A DNA stretch of 22,888 nucleotides from a virus. Position numbers and translations under genes: made by a program. The notes under the pieces are model-generated. The model worked only from the letters and a program-made list of their open reading frames with translations. It was not told the DNA's origin and did not search any database. This document shows, one piece after another, positions 16,201-22,888 of this stretch. Positions within the stretch are counted from its first letter, which is position 1. Every line of letters starts with the position of its first letter. The stretch lies in the IMG/VR virus record IMGVR_UViG_3300023223_000400, positions 1 to 22,888 of that record; one strand, given 5' to 3'.

Positions 16201-17630
16201 CTCCATTGGGGGTTAATATGCGAATCGTATCTATAGCAATTCCGGCATTTACGCAAAGCGCAGTATTCCGATTTCCCACGGATGGTAGTCAGCAAACTTT
16301 CATACTAACCGGGCTGACATCTATAAACTCATCACAAGCTATGGTATTCATAGATGGAGTTTTACAAGATGGCGACTGGTCAACAACACCAGTCTGGACC
16401 CCAGCGACTAACGCAGTATTCTTTACAGTTGCCCCAGCCGCTTCTCAAGTTGTGGAAGTGTTTGCGGTCCTTGGTGCCGTAGGAACGGCCATAGACTTCG
16501 ATCCTGACGATCTCTTACCTGATGCCAGCACACCATTCAATTTGGGTAATATTGCGGTCAGTTCATGTGATGTGAACTATTTGGGTCAGGATGTGAACTT
16601 ATTTGTAGCAGACGTGCTCCGTCATGATGATGGTTTTGTAAATGCTAACGGTGTACTCGTAACACCAGCAGATGATGATCGTTCAGGATTTTTTGATAAT
16701 CCATTCTTGTTTAGAGATATTGTACTCCAGGATGGTTTCACTGACTTAGTACTATGGAGAAAAATTGAAGAATTAGGATTCACAATTAATGATCCAATCA
16801 ATCAATTGACAAGTCCTAAAGGTACATATGGACGTTCTAGCCAAGGTGGTGTTGCTGTTGGTGATCCGCTAGCTCTTGCGGTAGCCAATGGTGATATACA
16901 TTTGGATGTGTCTACTAATACTTGGTTAGTAGCTAATAGCATACTGAACATGTGGGAGGCTGCTCCAGATCAAACTCAATTCAAGTCTGAAATAGGACGG
17001 GATCATCTCAAGTTTATATGGAAGCATTTCGCCCCTGATGCTTTCAGAATAGATCCATCAGTTTCCAATGTTATGGATGCATACATATTGACCAGTACTT
17101 TTGATGATGCTTTCCGTACGTTCCTATCTAATAATGACCCGATATCGGAGGCTCCGGTGGAACCGACACCAGAGTCATTACGTATTCAGTTTGCCGAGTT
17201 TGAACAGTTCAAGGCAATAAGTGATGCTATTATTTTTCACACGGCACGTTATAAGGCGCTCTTCGGTCAACAAGCTGTTCCTGAACTTCGTGGTATATTC
17301 AAGTTGGTGCAGACACCGGGTTCACTAATCAGTGAGAATGATCTTAAGCTTAGAACTTTAACGGCCGTTGATGAGTTCTTCGATGTTAATAATTTTGATT
17401 TCGGGGAGACTTTCTTCTTCACCGAACTTATTGCTTTTATCCATCAGCAGTTAGCTCCAGAAGTCCAGTCTGTCGTTATTGTACCCACAGAGAACGATCA
17501 GGCATTTGGTCGGCTATTCCAAGTTCGTTCAGAGCCGGACGAGCTATTCATTTCAGCAGCTAGCCCGGAGGATGTAGAAGTAGTTGAATCACTAACCGAC
17601 GAAGAATTAAGAATTGGGACATTCATCTAA
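13251..17630 (+). CDS. 6: gp6-like baseplate wedge protein, greatly enlarged with beta repeats
   Basis: A 1459-residue homologue of the gp6/baseplate-J family, more than twice T4 gp6 (660). Residues 1-150 carry the wedge N-terminus, and RFGDGKFG at 344-351 is the hallmark of this family, followed by helices with TRANRVFYTQNRMITGRDYE. Residues about 560-625 form a Gly/Asp-rich insert (GDLIFVDADAV, GGDLVFVD). Residues about 776-1075 contain four related segments with a GDGxxTxF-like start, a central xxDGVxQ motif and in some a TFTTAPP-like end, a pattern common in phage tail-fibre beta domains. The C-terminal 380 residues resume the wedge-like fold (LFGQQAVPELRG). It overlaps gp25-like and 102-residue genes by TAATG. 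It should form the wedge ring that opens during contraction. Confidence 0.85.
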   Translation: MTALARQNTLFVSEDWIRIYEAIQNVDFRAYDFDNLVAALVNHLRDNFPEEFNDWIASSEFIMKVEVLAWLSQNIAFRVDLNSRENFLATAERRDSLIRLAQNISYKVNRVRSATGEVRIERIRTNQALFDSNNTALQDREVIWNDPKNEDFFEQFILILNAALTTRAQFGRPIARFTEGQNKTEEYVFNTAAPTSGTFPFNTNINGVPLPFDVVNSRLNDTTGVLEELAPNPENTFSAFFKQDGRGLSSIGSGFFLPIKQGSLAFQDEQFDDAIPVRTVEINAQNVNNDDFFVQELDAQGNVIAAWEQVDTVFGESVSFNVQEENNERVFEIDTLVNDRVRVRFGDGKFGAIPVGRFRFWYRTANPQPQLIQPADINSQTFTLPYVANGQVFFLTITFSLKETIANAAASESNFDIRTRANRVFYTQNRMITGRDYESFFLKDNAIRKVKTVNRTFAGHSRFAKLNDPTGLYQNLKIVAEDGRLFQEDTIAIQFATADTQLLSVQELVDQIVKPLLKKADKTLLYFNKYPELFFPSIPELRWVQTSIIAGQSRGNITDNGTPVAVGDTASGDLIFVDADAVIRIDTPGGDLVFVDRIIGDGTASDGIILGKIIEDNSKVVSVVPAFRNTINGDEQFLLEEQLEMKLDVGLSFDQDTESYLIVTFDNLDKTSLFSLINQGDVTGAGLDASWMIMLEFIPGGTEEDKWKITDRGFGIFFESARENDFFFVNNEPVVDPETGEVVNDTITLLECNESRDSLRRRRLPGIPGLACPLRCLEFLGDGTTTDFKTQEGPLDPETVVTTDTVLQVLNSDYIIVASVSGDIVRFINPPAVGAQILVCISTSLINVNPTVAVFPGDDLTVEFDLGVQIVNPTNILSFIDGVMQNSSLDFGVGTIGNNASILYGAPISTGSQGVAYTLGGVDSPIYNKFNFTGDGSTTIYNIASSEQTEDTILIAWDGIVQDPDTYTVATVFSGTEITFTTAPPLGVNMRIVSIAIPAFTQSAVFRFPTDGSQQTFILTGLTSINSSQAMVFIDGVLQDGDWSTTPVWTPATNAVFFTVAPAASQVVEVFAVLGAVGTAIDFDPDDLLPDASTPFNLGNIAVSSCDVNYLGQDVNLFVADVLRHDDGFVNANGVLVTPADDDRSGFFDNPFLFRDIVLQDGFTDLVLWRKIEELGFTINDPINQLTSPKGTYGRSSQGGVAVGDPLALAVANGDIHLDVSTNTWLVANSILNMWEAAPDQTQFKSEIGRDHLKFIWKHFAPDAFRIDPSVSNVMDAYILTSTFDDAFRTFLSNNDPISEAPVEPTPESLRIQFAEFEQFKAISDAIIFHTARYKALFGQQAVPELRGIFKLVQTPGSLISENDLKLRTLTAVDEFFDVNNFDFGETFFFTELIAFIHQQLAPEVQSVVIVPTENDQAFGRLFQVRSEPDELFISAASPEDVEVVESLTDEELRIGTFI
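15576..16475 (+). repeat. Four degenerate beta-domain repeats inside the gp6-like gene
   Basis: Four diverged copies of about 60-75 residues each start near residues 776, 853, 930 and 1005 of the gp6-like protein. Shared landmarks are FLGDGTTTDF, VFPGDDLTVEF, FTGDGSTTIY and FPTDGSQQTF at the starts, and FIDGVMQ, AWDGIVQ and FIDGVLQ in the centres of copies two to four. The repeats are recognisable in protein rather than DNA, implying old duplications. Confidence 0.65.
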
Positions 17631-17938
17631 TGAACTGGATCAACGATATGAAGAAGCGAGCTGGCATAGTCACCGAACAGCCAGAGCAGCAAGACCGTAC
17701 GAATGAGTTAGAAGAAAGACTCTATCAAGCCTTCAAAGGAGTTACAAAAGGCTGGCCTTCCGTTCACAATAACATACTTGAGATAAACCTCGAAACGGAT
17801 GATTTTCCACTATCTATAGATCAAATCCGTGAATATGATGCCCTTGTAAAAAAGACCCTCGCCGGGGTAAACGTGGAATTCGTCGGCCTAAAGGGCGGCG
17901 TTAGTTTCGACGTTGAGCTTATATGGCGCCTTGACTAA
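17630..17938 (+). CDS. Hypothetical protein, 102 residues
   Basis: A small acidic protein whose start overlaps the gp6-like stop (TAATG), so it is coupled to the baseplate operon. It opens with an amphipathic helix (residues 1-15), a Gln/Glu-rich linker (16-24) and a helix up to about 40. Alternating strands follow (NILEINLETDDFPLS), then a helix (IREYDALVKKTL) and final strands VEFVGLKGG and FDVELIWRL. The pattern suggests a compact alpha/beta domain. The coupled position suggests a structural or assembly role in the tail, but no family is recognised. Its last bases hold the -35 element of the promoter for the next gene. Confidence 0.7.
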   Translation: MNWINDMKKRAGIVTEQPEQQDRTNELEERLYQAFKGVTKGWPSVHNNILEINLETDDFPLSIDQIREYDALVKKTLAGVNVEFVGLKGGVSFDVELIWRLD

Positions 17939-17959
17939 TATTCCTTTCTGTATTAGATT
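17931..17959 (+). promoter_or_regulatory. Sigma70-like promoter for the TAXI solute-binding protein
   Basis: TTGACT (17931-17936) and TAGATT (17954-17959) are exactly 17 bases apart and 42 bases before the ATG. The -35 element overlaps the end of the preceding gene. The CTTGAC context also resembles the -35 of RpoH-type promoters, so either factor could act. Confidence 0.5.
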
Positions 17960-17972
17960 CAATACCCACACA

Positions 17973-17980
17973 CGTAAATC
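17973..17980 (+). promoter_or_regulatory. Late-promoter-like box upstream of the TAXI gene
   Basis: CGTAAATC lies 21 bases before the ATG, at nearly the same distance as the box before the gp48/54-like gene. It differs from TATAAATA at three positions, so support is modest. Confidence 0.25.
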
Positions 17981-18001
17981 TAGGATTATGAGGATTCTCA
18001 A

Positions 18002-18919
18002 ATGAGAAAATTTCTGACAGTTGCCGCTGCAGCTCTTGTAGTGGCTCTTGGTTCCTCGTCCATTGGTGTAACTTCAATTCTCACAGAGGCGTCTGCTGCT
18101 GCTACCGCCAATGCTGCGTTGAGGCTATGTACTGGTGGTACGAAGGGTAATTATTACTTCTCCGGTCAACAGATTAAACACCAGGCTCAAGGAGACATTG
18201 CCGTAGAGGTAGTTTCCACGAGAGGCACATGGGATAACTTTATCAAGATGGCCAATGACGAATGCGATGCTGCTATTGTTCAGGCAGATGGTTGGTCCGT
18301 TTGGAATGCCAAAAACCCCAGTGCTGCTCTAATGTTAGAGCGGGTAGATGTACTTTACGATGAGTATGTGCATCTGTATTGCAATCGCGAAAGTGGTATC
18401 GATGAGGTCGGCGATCTTGAAGATAATTCCGGTAAGTACACAATTCTTACAGGCAAGAATGGATCTGGTAGCCAAGTTACTTGGAGAAACTTTATCATTG
18501 AAGATGACGACTACGGACCAGAGCACGTGACCCAATTGCCTCTAGGCGGCGCTCGTGCCAGGACCAAGGTCAAGGCTGGTATTGATGCTCAATGTGCTAT
18601 CTATGTTGCTGGTCTAAACTCTTCTTTCATGACAAAAGTTGAAGAGCTTAGTAAGTGGGTTCGTTTGGTCGATGTTGACGACGGCGACTTCAACGATACG
18701 GTAGATCCTGCCGGCAATCCAGTTTATACTTTCAAGACGATCCCTGAAAAGACGTATCCGGGGCTCATCGACGCTGTGTTCAGCTTAGACACAGTAGCTG
18801 TAAAAGCTGTTCTTGTCGTAACGGCTAACTGGATCGATGAAAACGAGGATGCTTATGATCGTTTTATCGATTATCAGCTTAACGCTCAGAAGGTAATCCG
18901 CGAGCACGTTGGTCAGTAA
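18002..18919 (+). CDS. TAXI-family periplasmic solute-binding protein
   Basis: A 305-residue protein with an N-terminal signal peptide (basic MRK, hydrophobic core to about 25, ASA cleavage site near 32). The mature part resembles TAXI-type receptors of TRAP transporters: a first strand entering CTGGTKGNYY (43-52), a VEVVSTRGTWDN segment (68-79), then DAAIVQADGW (89-98) and a hinge-like ILTGKNGSGSQVTW (148-161). Four Cys residues in the mature part could form disulfides. In bacteria such proteins bind organic anions or amino acids and deliver them to a membrane transporter; no membrane subunit is encoded here. GAGG lies nine bases before ATG 18002. Flanked by its own promoter and a strong terminator, it is built like a cargo gene. 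It could serve host nutrient uptake, block host uptake, or be a virion part. Confidence 0.8.
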   Translation: MRKFLTVAAAALVVALGSSSIGVTSILTEASAAATANAALRLCTGGTKGNYYFSGQQIKHQAQGDIAVEVVSTRGTWDNFIKMANDECDAAIVQADGWSVWNAKNPSAALMLERVDVLYDEYVHLYCNRESGIDEVGDLEDNSGKYTILTGKNGSGSQVTWRNFIIEDDDYGPEHVTQLPLGGARARTKVKAGIDAQCAIYVAGLNSSFMTKVEELSKWVRLVDVDDGDFNDTVDPAGNPVYTFKTIPEKTYPGLIDAVFSLDTVAVKAVLVVTANWIDENEDAYDRFIDYQLNAQKVIREHVGQ

Positions 18920-18940
18920 ATTCAAATTTACTTAAACCGG

Positions 18941-18970
18941 AAAGGGGGCTTTAAGCCCCCTTTTTCTTTT
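18941..18970 (+). terminator. Strong intrinsic terminator after the TAXI gene
   Basis: A GC-rich hairpin with arms AAAGGGGGC and GCCCCCTTT and a five-base loop is followed by TTTTTCTTTT. It lies 22 bases after the stop codon and separates the TAXI gene from the following late gene. Confidence 0.93.
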
Positions 18971-19009
18971 CTATGTACTAACCATCTCCAAAATGGCACC
19001 TAGTCAAGC

Positions 19010-19017
19010 TATAAATA
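19010..19017 (+). promoter_or_regulatory. T4-type late promoter box TATAAATA
   Basis: An exact TATAAATA lies 28 bases before the ATG of the long structural gene and about 40 bases after the terminator. It is the consensus read by gp55-type sigma factors in T4, and a gp55-like gene is in this window. Confidence 0.7.
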
Positions 19018-19045
19018 ATCGAGCAACTAGCAGAGCCACCAAGAA

Positions 19046-22000
19046 ATGGTCAGAGAACGTAGAGCTTTTTCGAATTACCCAGATAACCAGAAGACCGCCC
19101 AAAATGATAGGGAGACTTTCATTGCGGACGATCTTATGTTTGAGCCTGAAAAGTTTGATTTTCTTAATGGCTTCATAGGTGATGTTGACAGGCTCACCGC
19201 TGAAGATCTTCAAAGAACTCCCCAGATCATTGAGAGAGATGCCGAGAGGCAGAAGTATCAACTTTCTATTGGCGCCACCTTCATCAATCCAGACACCCAG
19301 GTTCGTACTTCTGGGGCATTCTATACAGACGTAACCAGACAGATTAGTGCCAATGGTGGAATCATCGATGATCCCAACAGGCTGTTCAGTACGGATTTCT
19401 ATGCCTGGACTCCTCCTATTGATTACGACAAGCATATTAACTTCGGTCGATATGTGTGGGTGGGAGCAGGTAACGCAGAGGTCAATGGAGAATACATTAC
19501 GAAAGAACCGGCGCATTCAAAAACAACCATATATGAGTTTGATGGATCAGCGTTTATCAAACGTGATGTTGAAATAGTAAATGGTCTTCCTGCACCAGGC
19601 CCAGATGGAACATTCGTAGAAGATGCCAGTACAGTTGATAGATTCATTTATCGTTCAAATGGCGCGGCCTTTGTTCAGCTTAGTTTTTCCGTGGTTGCAG
19701 ATATTCCAACAGACTTCACAGGATTTATTGTAGGTGATTTCGTATACGTTGCCCGTACCGGACCAGAATTCAATCGTCCACTTGTTTGGATATTCAGCGA
19801 ACCTGCCGGTAGGTGGATTCCGCAACCGGTCGTTGTTAATCCTATAGAACCCAGCAGCCCACGCGAGGGTATGGTATGGGAACACGCACGAATTAATCCT
19901 CGCAGGCCATTCTATGTATTCACTAATGGTGTATTCGTTGAGTTGGCTTATACTCCTCAGGATGGACCGACTGGTGTTGGTGTTGATGGCGAATACATTT
20001 ATGACACGCGAGATTATGCGGACATCACTGATGGTTGGGTGAGAGAAAACTGGTGGCGTCATGCTGAAGATCTTGCGCCCGTTGACGTAGCTGCAGCTGG
20101 CTCGGAAGGACAATCTGTACGCCCCATAGTTGAATTTTGGAATGGCCTGGAACCGTTCCCCGGTGATGCTAGAGATTTTCGTAACGATACACCTATATTC
20201 AAGAAATTTGCTTTTGACTTATTGTCTAGTGAAATTGTTGATACTGGTGAAAGCACTACGATATTTCAATATAAGGTTGGTACAGGCACAGATGATTTTG
20301 TATTAGGTTTTCCCATTACCTTCAATGAGACAGGAGAGTTCGTATTTGATCTAACCTTGGAATCTGGAACATCCGCATTTACGGGCTACAAGTTCTTTAG
20401 GGAATCAATATCAGATCTTGTTCATTCGGTATGGATGAAGTCTGATGTTAAGACCGTCCAAGAAGAGGACGCTAATGGTCTCTTCGAGTTACCGAAAGGT
20501 ATAACCTCGAATCCAGATCATGAGGTACTTACTGAAGTTTCTCGATCACGTATGTTGTTGCACATGACTTCGGTTATTGAGGCTCAAGACACTTTTTCTG
20601 GTGACAAGTTCGGTATTAACTCGTGGCGATGGACTCGCCGGAGCCCGGTTTTGGGAGCTACTATGATTGATAATGAGCAGACTCTATTACGAGTTCTTGC
20701 TTTGCTTCAAAACGTCAATCTTGATTTACCAAACGCGATACGACGGATTGCAAGGGAATATAATAAAGTATTATTCCGTTTCACAAACAGACTTAATCAG
20801 TTGTGGGATGACAACACATTGGCTGATGCTGCCAATACTCTATTAGTGACACCAACTGAGGCAGTAGATGCTGTTCTAACTGAGCTATTCATTGGTAGGA
20901 ATGAAGACTTTCCATTCTTCTTTTCTGATATGGGGACTTATCTTGAGACACGAGTGTTCGGTGGAATAGCTTCCGTAGTTGATCCTGCTTCAAAACCAAT
21001 ATTCGTTCCAGCATCTGCGGCACGTAACGGTGCAGCTCCCTGTTTCAAACCAGAATCTTTTGTAGATCGGGATGGGACTACTTTACTACGTGGTCATGAC
21101 GGACAGATAATTGAATCGTTTGGTGATGATCGTGATCTTATTTGGTTAGAACTACAAACACGTTTCTTTGATGCAACACCGTCATCCTATTGCACGGAGT
21201 CTTCAACTTTCTCATCACGATTTTCTCTCTCGAATTTCTTTCTTGATGATTTTTTTGGTAACCTAATTCCACTTACTGACATCGAACCGGTTGATAATGT
21301 AGTCGATGATTTCAATACTGTTGTAGGACCCACACCAGGCCAACGTGTGTTCTCAAAACTACAACCCGTGTTCGCTACATTTAATGGTGCTTCGTGGTTT
21401 ACTACCCCGGTGACCACTGATGATACTTTCCTTAATAATGACGATGGTGAATTCTATATTTTCAACGGCCTTGGCACGTTTATCATTGATACGTTCAATA
21501 GGCCATTTATCTTTGACTATTCAGACAACGAATTCAGGCGCATAATACGCCGAGAGTTCGAGCGTTTCATTACTACCGTATCAGACGATTTCACAGTCAA
21601 CAACACATTTGATGTTAATGATCCCTTCACTTGGAATTTCCGGTCTGCGGGCGTTGAAGGTAATTATGTCGGTATCTATCGTCGAGTTTATAATACTGAA
21701 CAACCGCATTCACATCCATGGGAAGTGGTTGGATATAAGATAGAACCAGACTGGTGGCGCACCCAATACGTGCCCGATAGTACAGCGGCCGATGGCACGC
21801 CGAGATATGGAAGTACTCATCCTATGTGGGTTGATTTCGCCGCTGGGTTTATCGATCATCCAGTTACTCCATTCACCCGCGTAGATTTAACTATGGTAGC
21901 TCCTATCCCGGTTGATGTAGTTGGCGAGTTACTTGATCCAATAGCAGCAGGCGTCGTTGATGAGGGTAAGCTCGATTTACGTAGAATTGATGATGGTTGG

Positions 22001-22888
22001 GCTTATGGTGATGGGTCGCCAGTAGAGTTACAATTTACTAGATCTGCATTCTATGCGTTTTCCTTTTCTCTGACTAGTTATCTTATGAAAACAGCCCTCT
22101 GGGTAGACAATGCCTGGTCAGAAGTGTACATCGACATTGGAGATGTTGGGGCCAATCAGATATTCAGGTCTCCCCATATTGTTCATAGGGACACGTTGAC
22201 TAGACCAGCCATTGCGGTTTTACCTGTTCATTTAGAAATTGACGATAGTGGCAACACGGTTCAACGGTTAGGTATAAATTCGTGGATCTCGGAGGCAGTT
22301 AGAATTGCCGGCGGCAGTCCACAGAATGATTTTGGAAGAGTAATTAGGAATACCTCTCCTGCTCTAAGCTGGAGAACTGCAGGTTTCATCAATGAAGACC
22401 GCACAATTATAACGACACTAGCTAACATTGAGATCCCGTTCGAGGATGTTCATGTTCTTCTTCACAGGTCACAGCCTATCCAGGACGAATTCGTATCTGG
22501 TGTGATAGTAATAAGAGAAAATCCCGGATATCGTGTTTTTGGGTTTGACCCATTCGATCCTCTTTTCCGTGTAGAGCTTCCTGAAATGCCTATTGTGGCT
22601 GCGCAATCAGAACTACAAGAAAGTTTTATCGTAGAGGCTATTGATCCTTCTCTATTTGACGGATCAGTTTTCAATAACGGCACGGTGACTAGGAGCTTTA
22701 CACTCACTGAACTTACATTACCATTACAAACACGAATAGATACCGCAAAGTTTGGCGTATTGATTAATGGCTCTCGTATCAAACCACAGCATATTACTAT
22801 CATCAGTAATACTGAGTTCGAAATAGAAGATTTGGTCGAATTGGAAATAGGTGATGTGGTAACCGCTAGTGTTATTACTACCCCTATG
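19046..22888 (+). CDS. Very large tail or baseplate structural protein, open at right edge
   Basis: The frame starts at ATG 19046 and stays open for 1281 codons to the right edge, so the gene is partial. The start sits just behind the TATAAATA box; the ribosome-binding site is weak (CAAGAA). The protein has no signal peptide, is rich in aromatic, Asp and beta-type residues, and shows recurring phrases (ENWWRHAED and EPDWWRTQY; DDFNTV and SDDFTVNNTFD) suggesting related modules. It includes a helix-rich part (about 550-620, LLRVLALLQNVN) and, near 1160, PGYRVFGFDPFDPLFR. In T4-like order a gp7-type wedge protein (1032 residues) follows gp6, so a baseplate wedge arm is a reasonable guess. No family motif proves it. 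Confidence 0.7.
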   Translation, partial: MVRERRAFSNYPDNQKTAQNDRETFIADDLMFEPEKFDFLNGFIGDVDRLTAEDLQRTPQIIERDAERQKYQLSIGATFINPDTQVRTSGAFYTDVTRQISANGGIIDDPNRLFSTDFYAWTPPIDYDKHINFGRYVWVGAGNAEVNGEYITKEPAHSKTTIYEFDGSAFIKRDVEIVNGLPAPGPDGTFVEDASTVDRFIYRSNGAAFVQLSFSVVADIPTDFTGFIVGDFVYVARTGPEFNRPLVWIFSEPAGRWIPQPVVVNPIEPSSPREGMVWEHARINPRRPFYVFTNGVFVELAYTPQDGPTGVGVDGEYIYDTRDYADITDGWVRENWWRHAEDLAPVDVAAAGSEGQSVRPIVEFWNGLEPFPGDARDFRNDTPIFKKFAFDLLSSEIVDTGESTTIFQYKVGTGTDDFVLGFPITFNETGEFVFDLTLESGTSAFTGYKFFRESISDLVHSVWMKSDVKTVQEEDANGLFELPKGITSNPDHEVLTEVSRSRMLLHMTSVIEAQDTFSGDKFGINSWRWTRRSPVLGATMIDNEQTLLRVLALLQNVNLDLPNAIRRIAREYNKVLFRFTNRLNQLWDDNTLADAANTLLVTPTEAVDAVLTELFIGRNEDFPFFFSDMGTYLETRVFGGIASVVDPASKPIFVPASAARNGAAPCFKPESFVDRDGTTLLRGHDGQIIESFGDDRDLIWLELQTRFFDATPSSYCTESSTFSSRFSLSNFFLDDFFGNLIPLTDIEPVDNVVDDFNTVVGPTPGQRVFSKLQPVFATFNGASWFTTPVTTDDTFLNNDDGEFYIFNGLGTFIIDTFNRPFIFDYSDNEFRRIIRREFERFITTVSDDFTVNNTFDVNDPFTWNFRSAGVEGNYVGIYRRVYNTEQPHSHPWEVVGYKIEPDWWRTQYVPDSTAADGTPRYGSTHPMWVDFAAGFIDHPVTPFTRVDLTMVAPIPVDVVGELLDPIAAGVVDEGKLDLRRIDDGWAYGDGSPVELQFTRSAFYAFSFSLTSYLMKTALWVDNAWSEVYIDIGDVGANQIFRSPHIVHRDTLTRPAIAVLPVHLEIDDSGNTVQRLGINSWISEAVRIAGGSPQNDFGRVIRNTSPALSWRTAGFINEDRTIITTLANIEIPFEDVHVLLHRSQPIQDEFVSGVIVIRENPGYRVFGFDPFDPLFRVELPEMPIVAAQSELQESFIVEAIDPSLFDGSVFNNGTVTRSFTLTELTLPLQTRIDTAKFGVLINGSRIKPQHITIISNTEFEIEDLVELEIGDVVTASVITTPM

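Noticed and set aside
17935-17956. Inverted repeat CTAATA/TATTAG after the 102-residue gene as a terminator
   Set aside because: Only six A/T-rich base pairs with a ten-base loop and no T run; it overlaps the better supported promoter elements.
19004-20113. Two leftward frames (170 and 152 codons) antisense to the long structural gene
   Set aside because: The rightward frame is open over the entire 3843 bases with a late promoter; the antisense frames lack start signals and recognisable content.

Overview
The window looks like part of the genome of a large T4-like contractile-tailed phage (myovirus). It carries recognisable counterparts of T4 gp46/gp47 (recombination nuclease), gp55 (late sigma factor), gp48/gp54, gp53, gp5, gp25 and gp6 (baseplate), in dense, mostly overlapping gene strings. 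Two host-like genes point to a proteobacterial, plausibly marine alphaproteobacterial, host: an RpoH-type sigma factor and a TAXI-family (TRAP-transporter type) periplasmic solute-binding protein. The host is an inference. No host gene, tRNA, CRISPR array or insertion sequence is visible.

Layout. Positions 1-5549 are one leftward operon. In transcription order it holds a gp55-like sigma factor, a small exported protein, a zinc-ribbon protein, gp47-like nuclease, a Cys-rich small protein, a winged-helix protein, a gp46-like ATPase split over two frames, a possible 32-residue membrane peptide, an 85-residue unknown, and a HExxH metallopeptidase cut by the left edge. Positions 5550-5673 are a divergent control region. 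Positions 5674-11864 are rightward baseplate genes: gp48/54-like, gp53-like, a probable hub protein, and a gp5-like spike with lysozyme. A leftward RpoH-like sigma gene (11861-12757) interrupts this module. Rightward baseplate genes then resume: gp25-like, a greatly enlarged gp6-like protein, and a 102-residue unknown. Next comes a free-standing TAXI solute-binding protein with its own sigma70-like promoter and a strong terminator. The window ends inside a very long structural reading frame (19046 to the right edge, 1281 codons without a stop), preceded by a perfect T4-type late promoter box, TATAAATA.

How the genes fit together. The leftward string supplies late-transcription specificity and end-processing for recombination-dependent replication. 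The rightward strings build the baseplate in roughly T4 order. Related TAAAT(A/C) boxes precede all four rightward transcription units, consistent with late transcription by the gp55-like factor. The RpoH-like sigma gene, the TAXI gene and the gp55-like gene instead have TTGA-type promoters that host polymerase could read. No stretch longer than 300 bases lacks a gene.

The most unusual content is the pairing of a gp55-like and an RpoH-like sigma factor, the cargo-like solute-binding protein, tail-fibre-like repeats built into gp6, a spike lysozyme lacking the usual catalytic Thr, and the +1 frame break in gp46.
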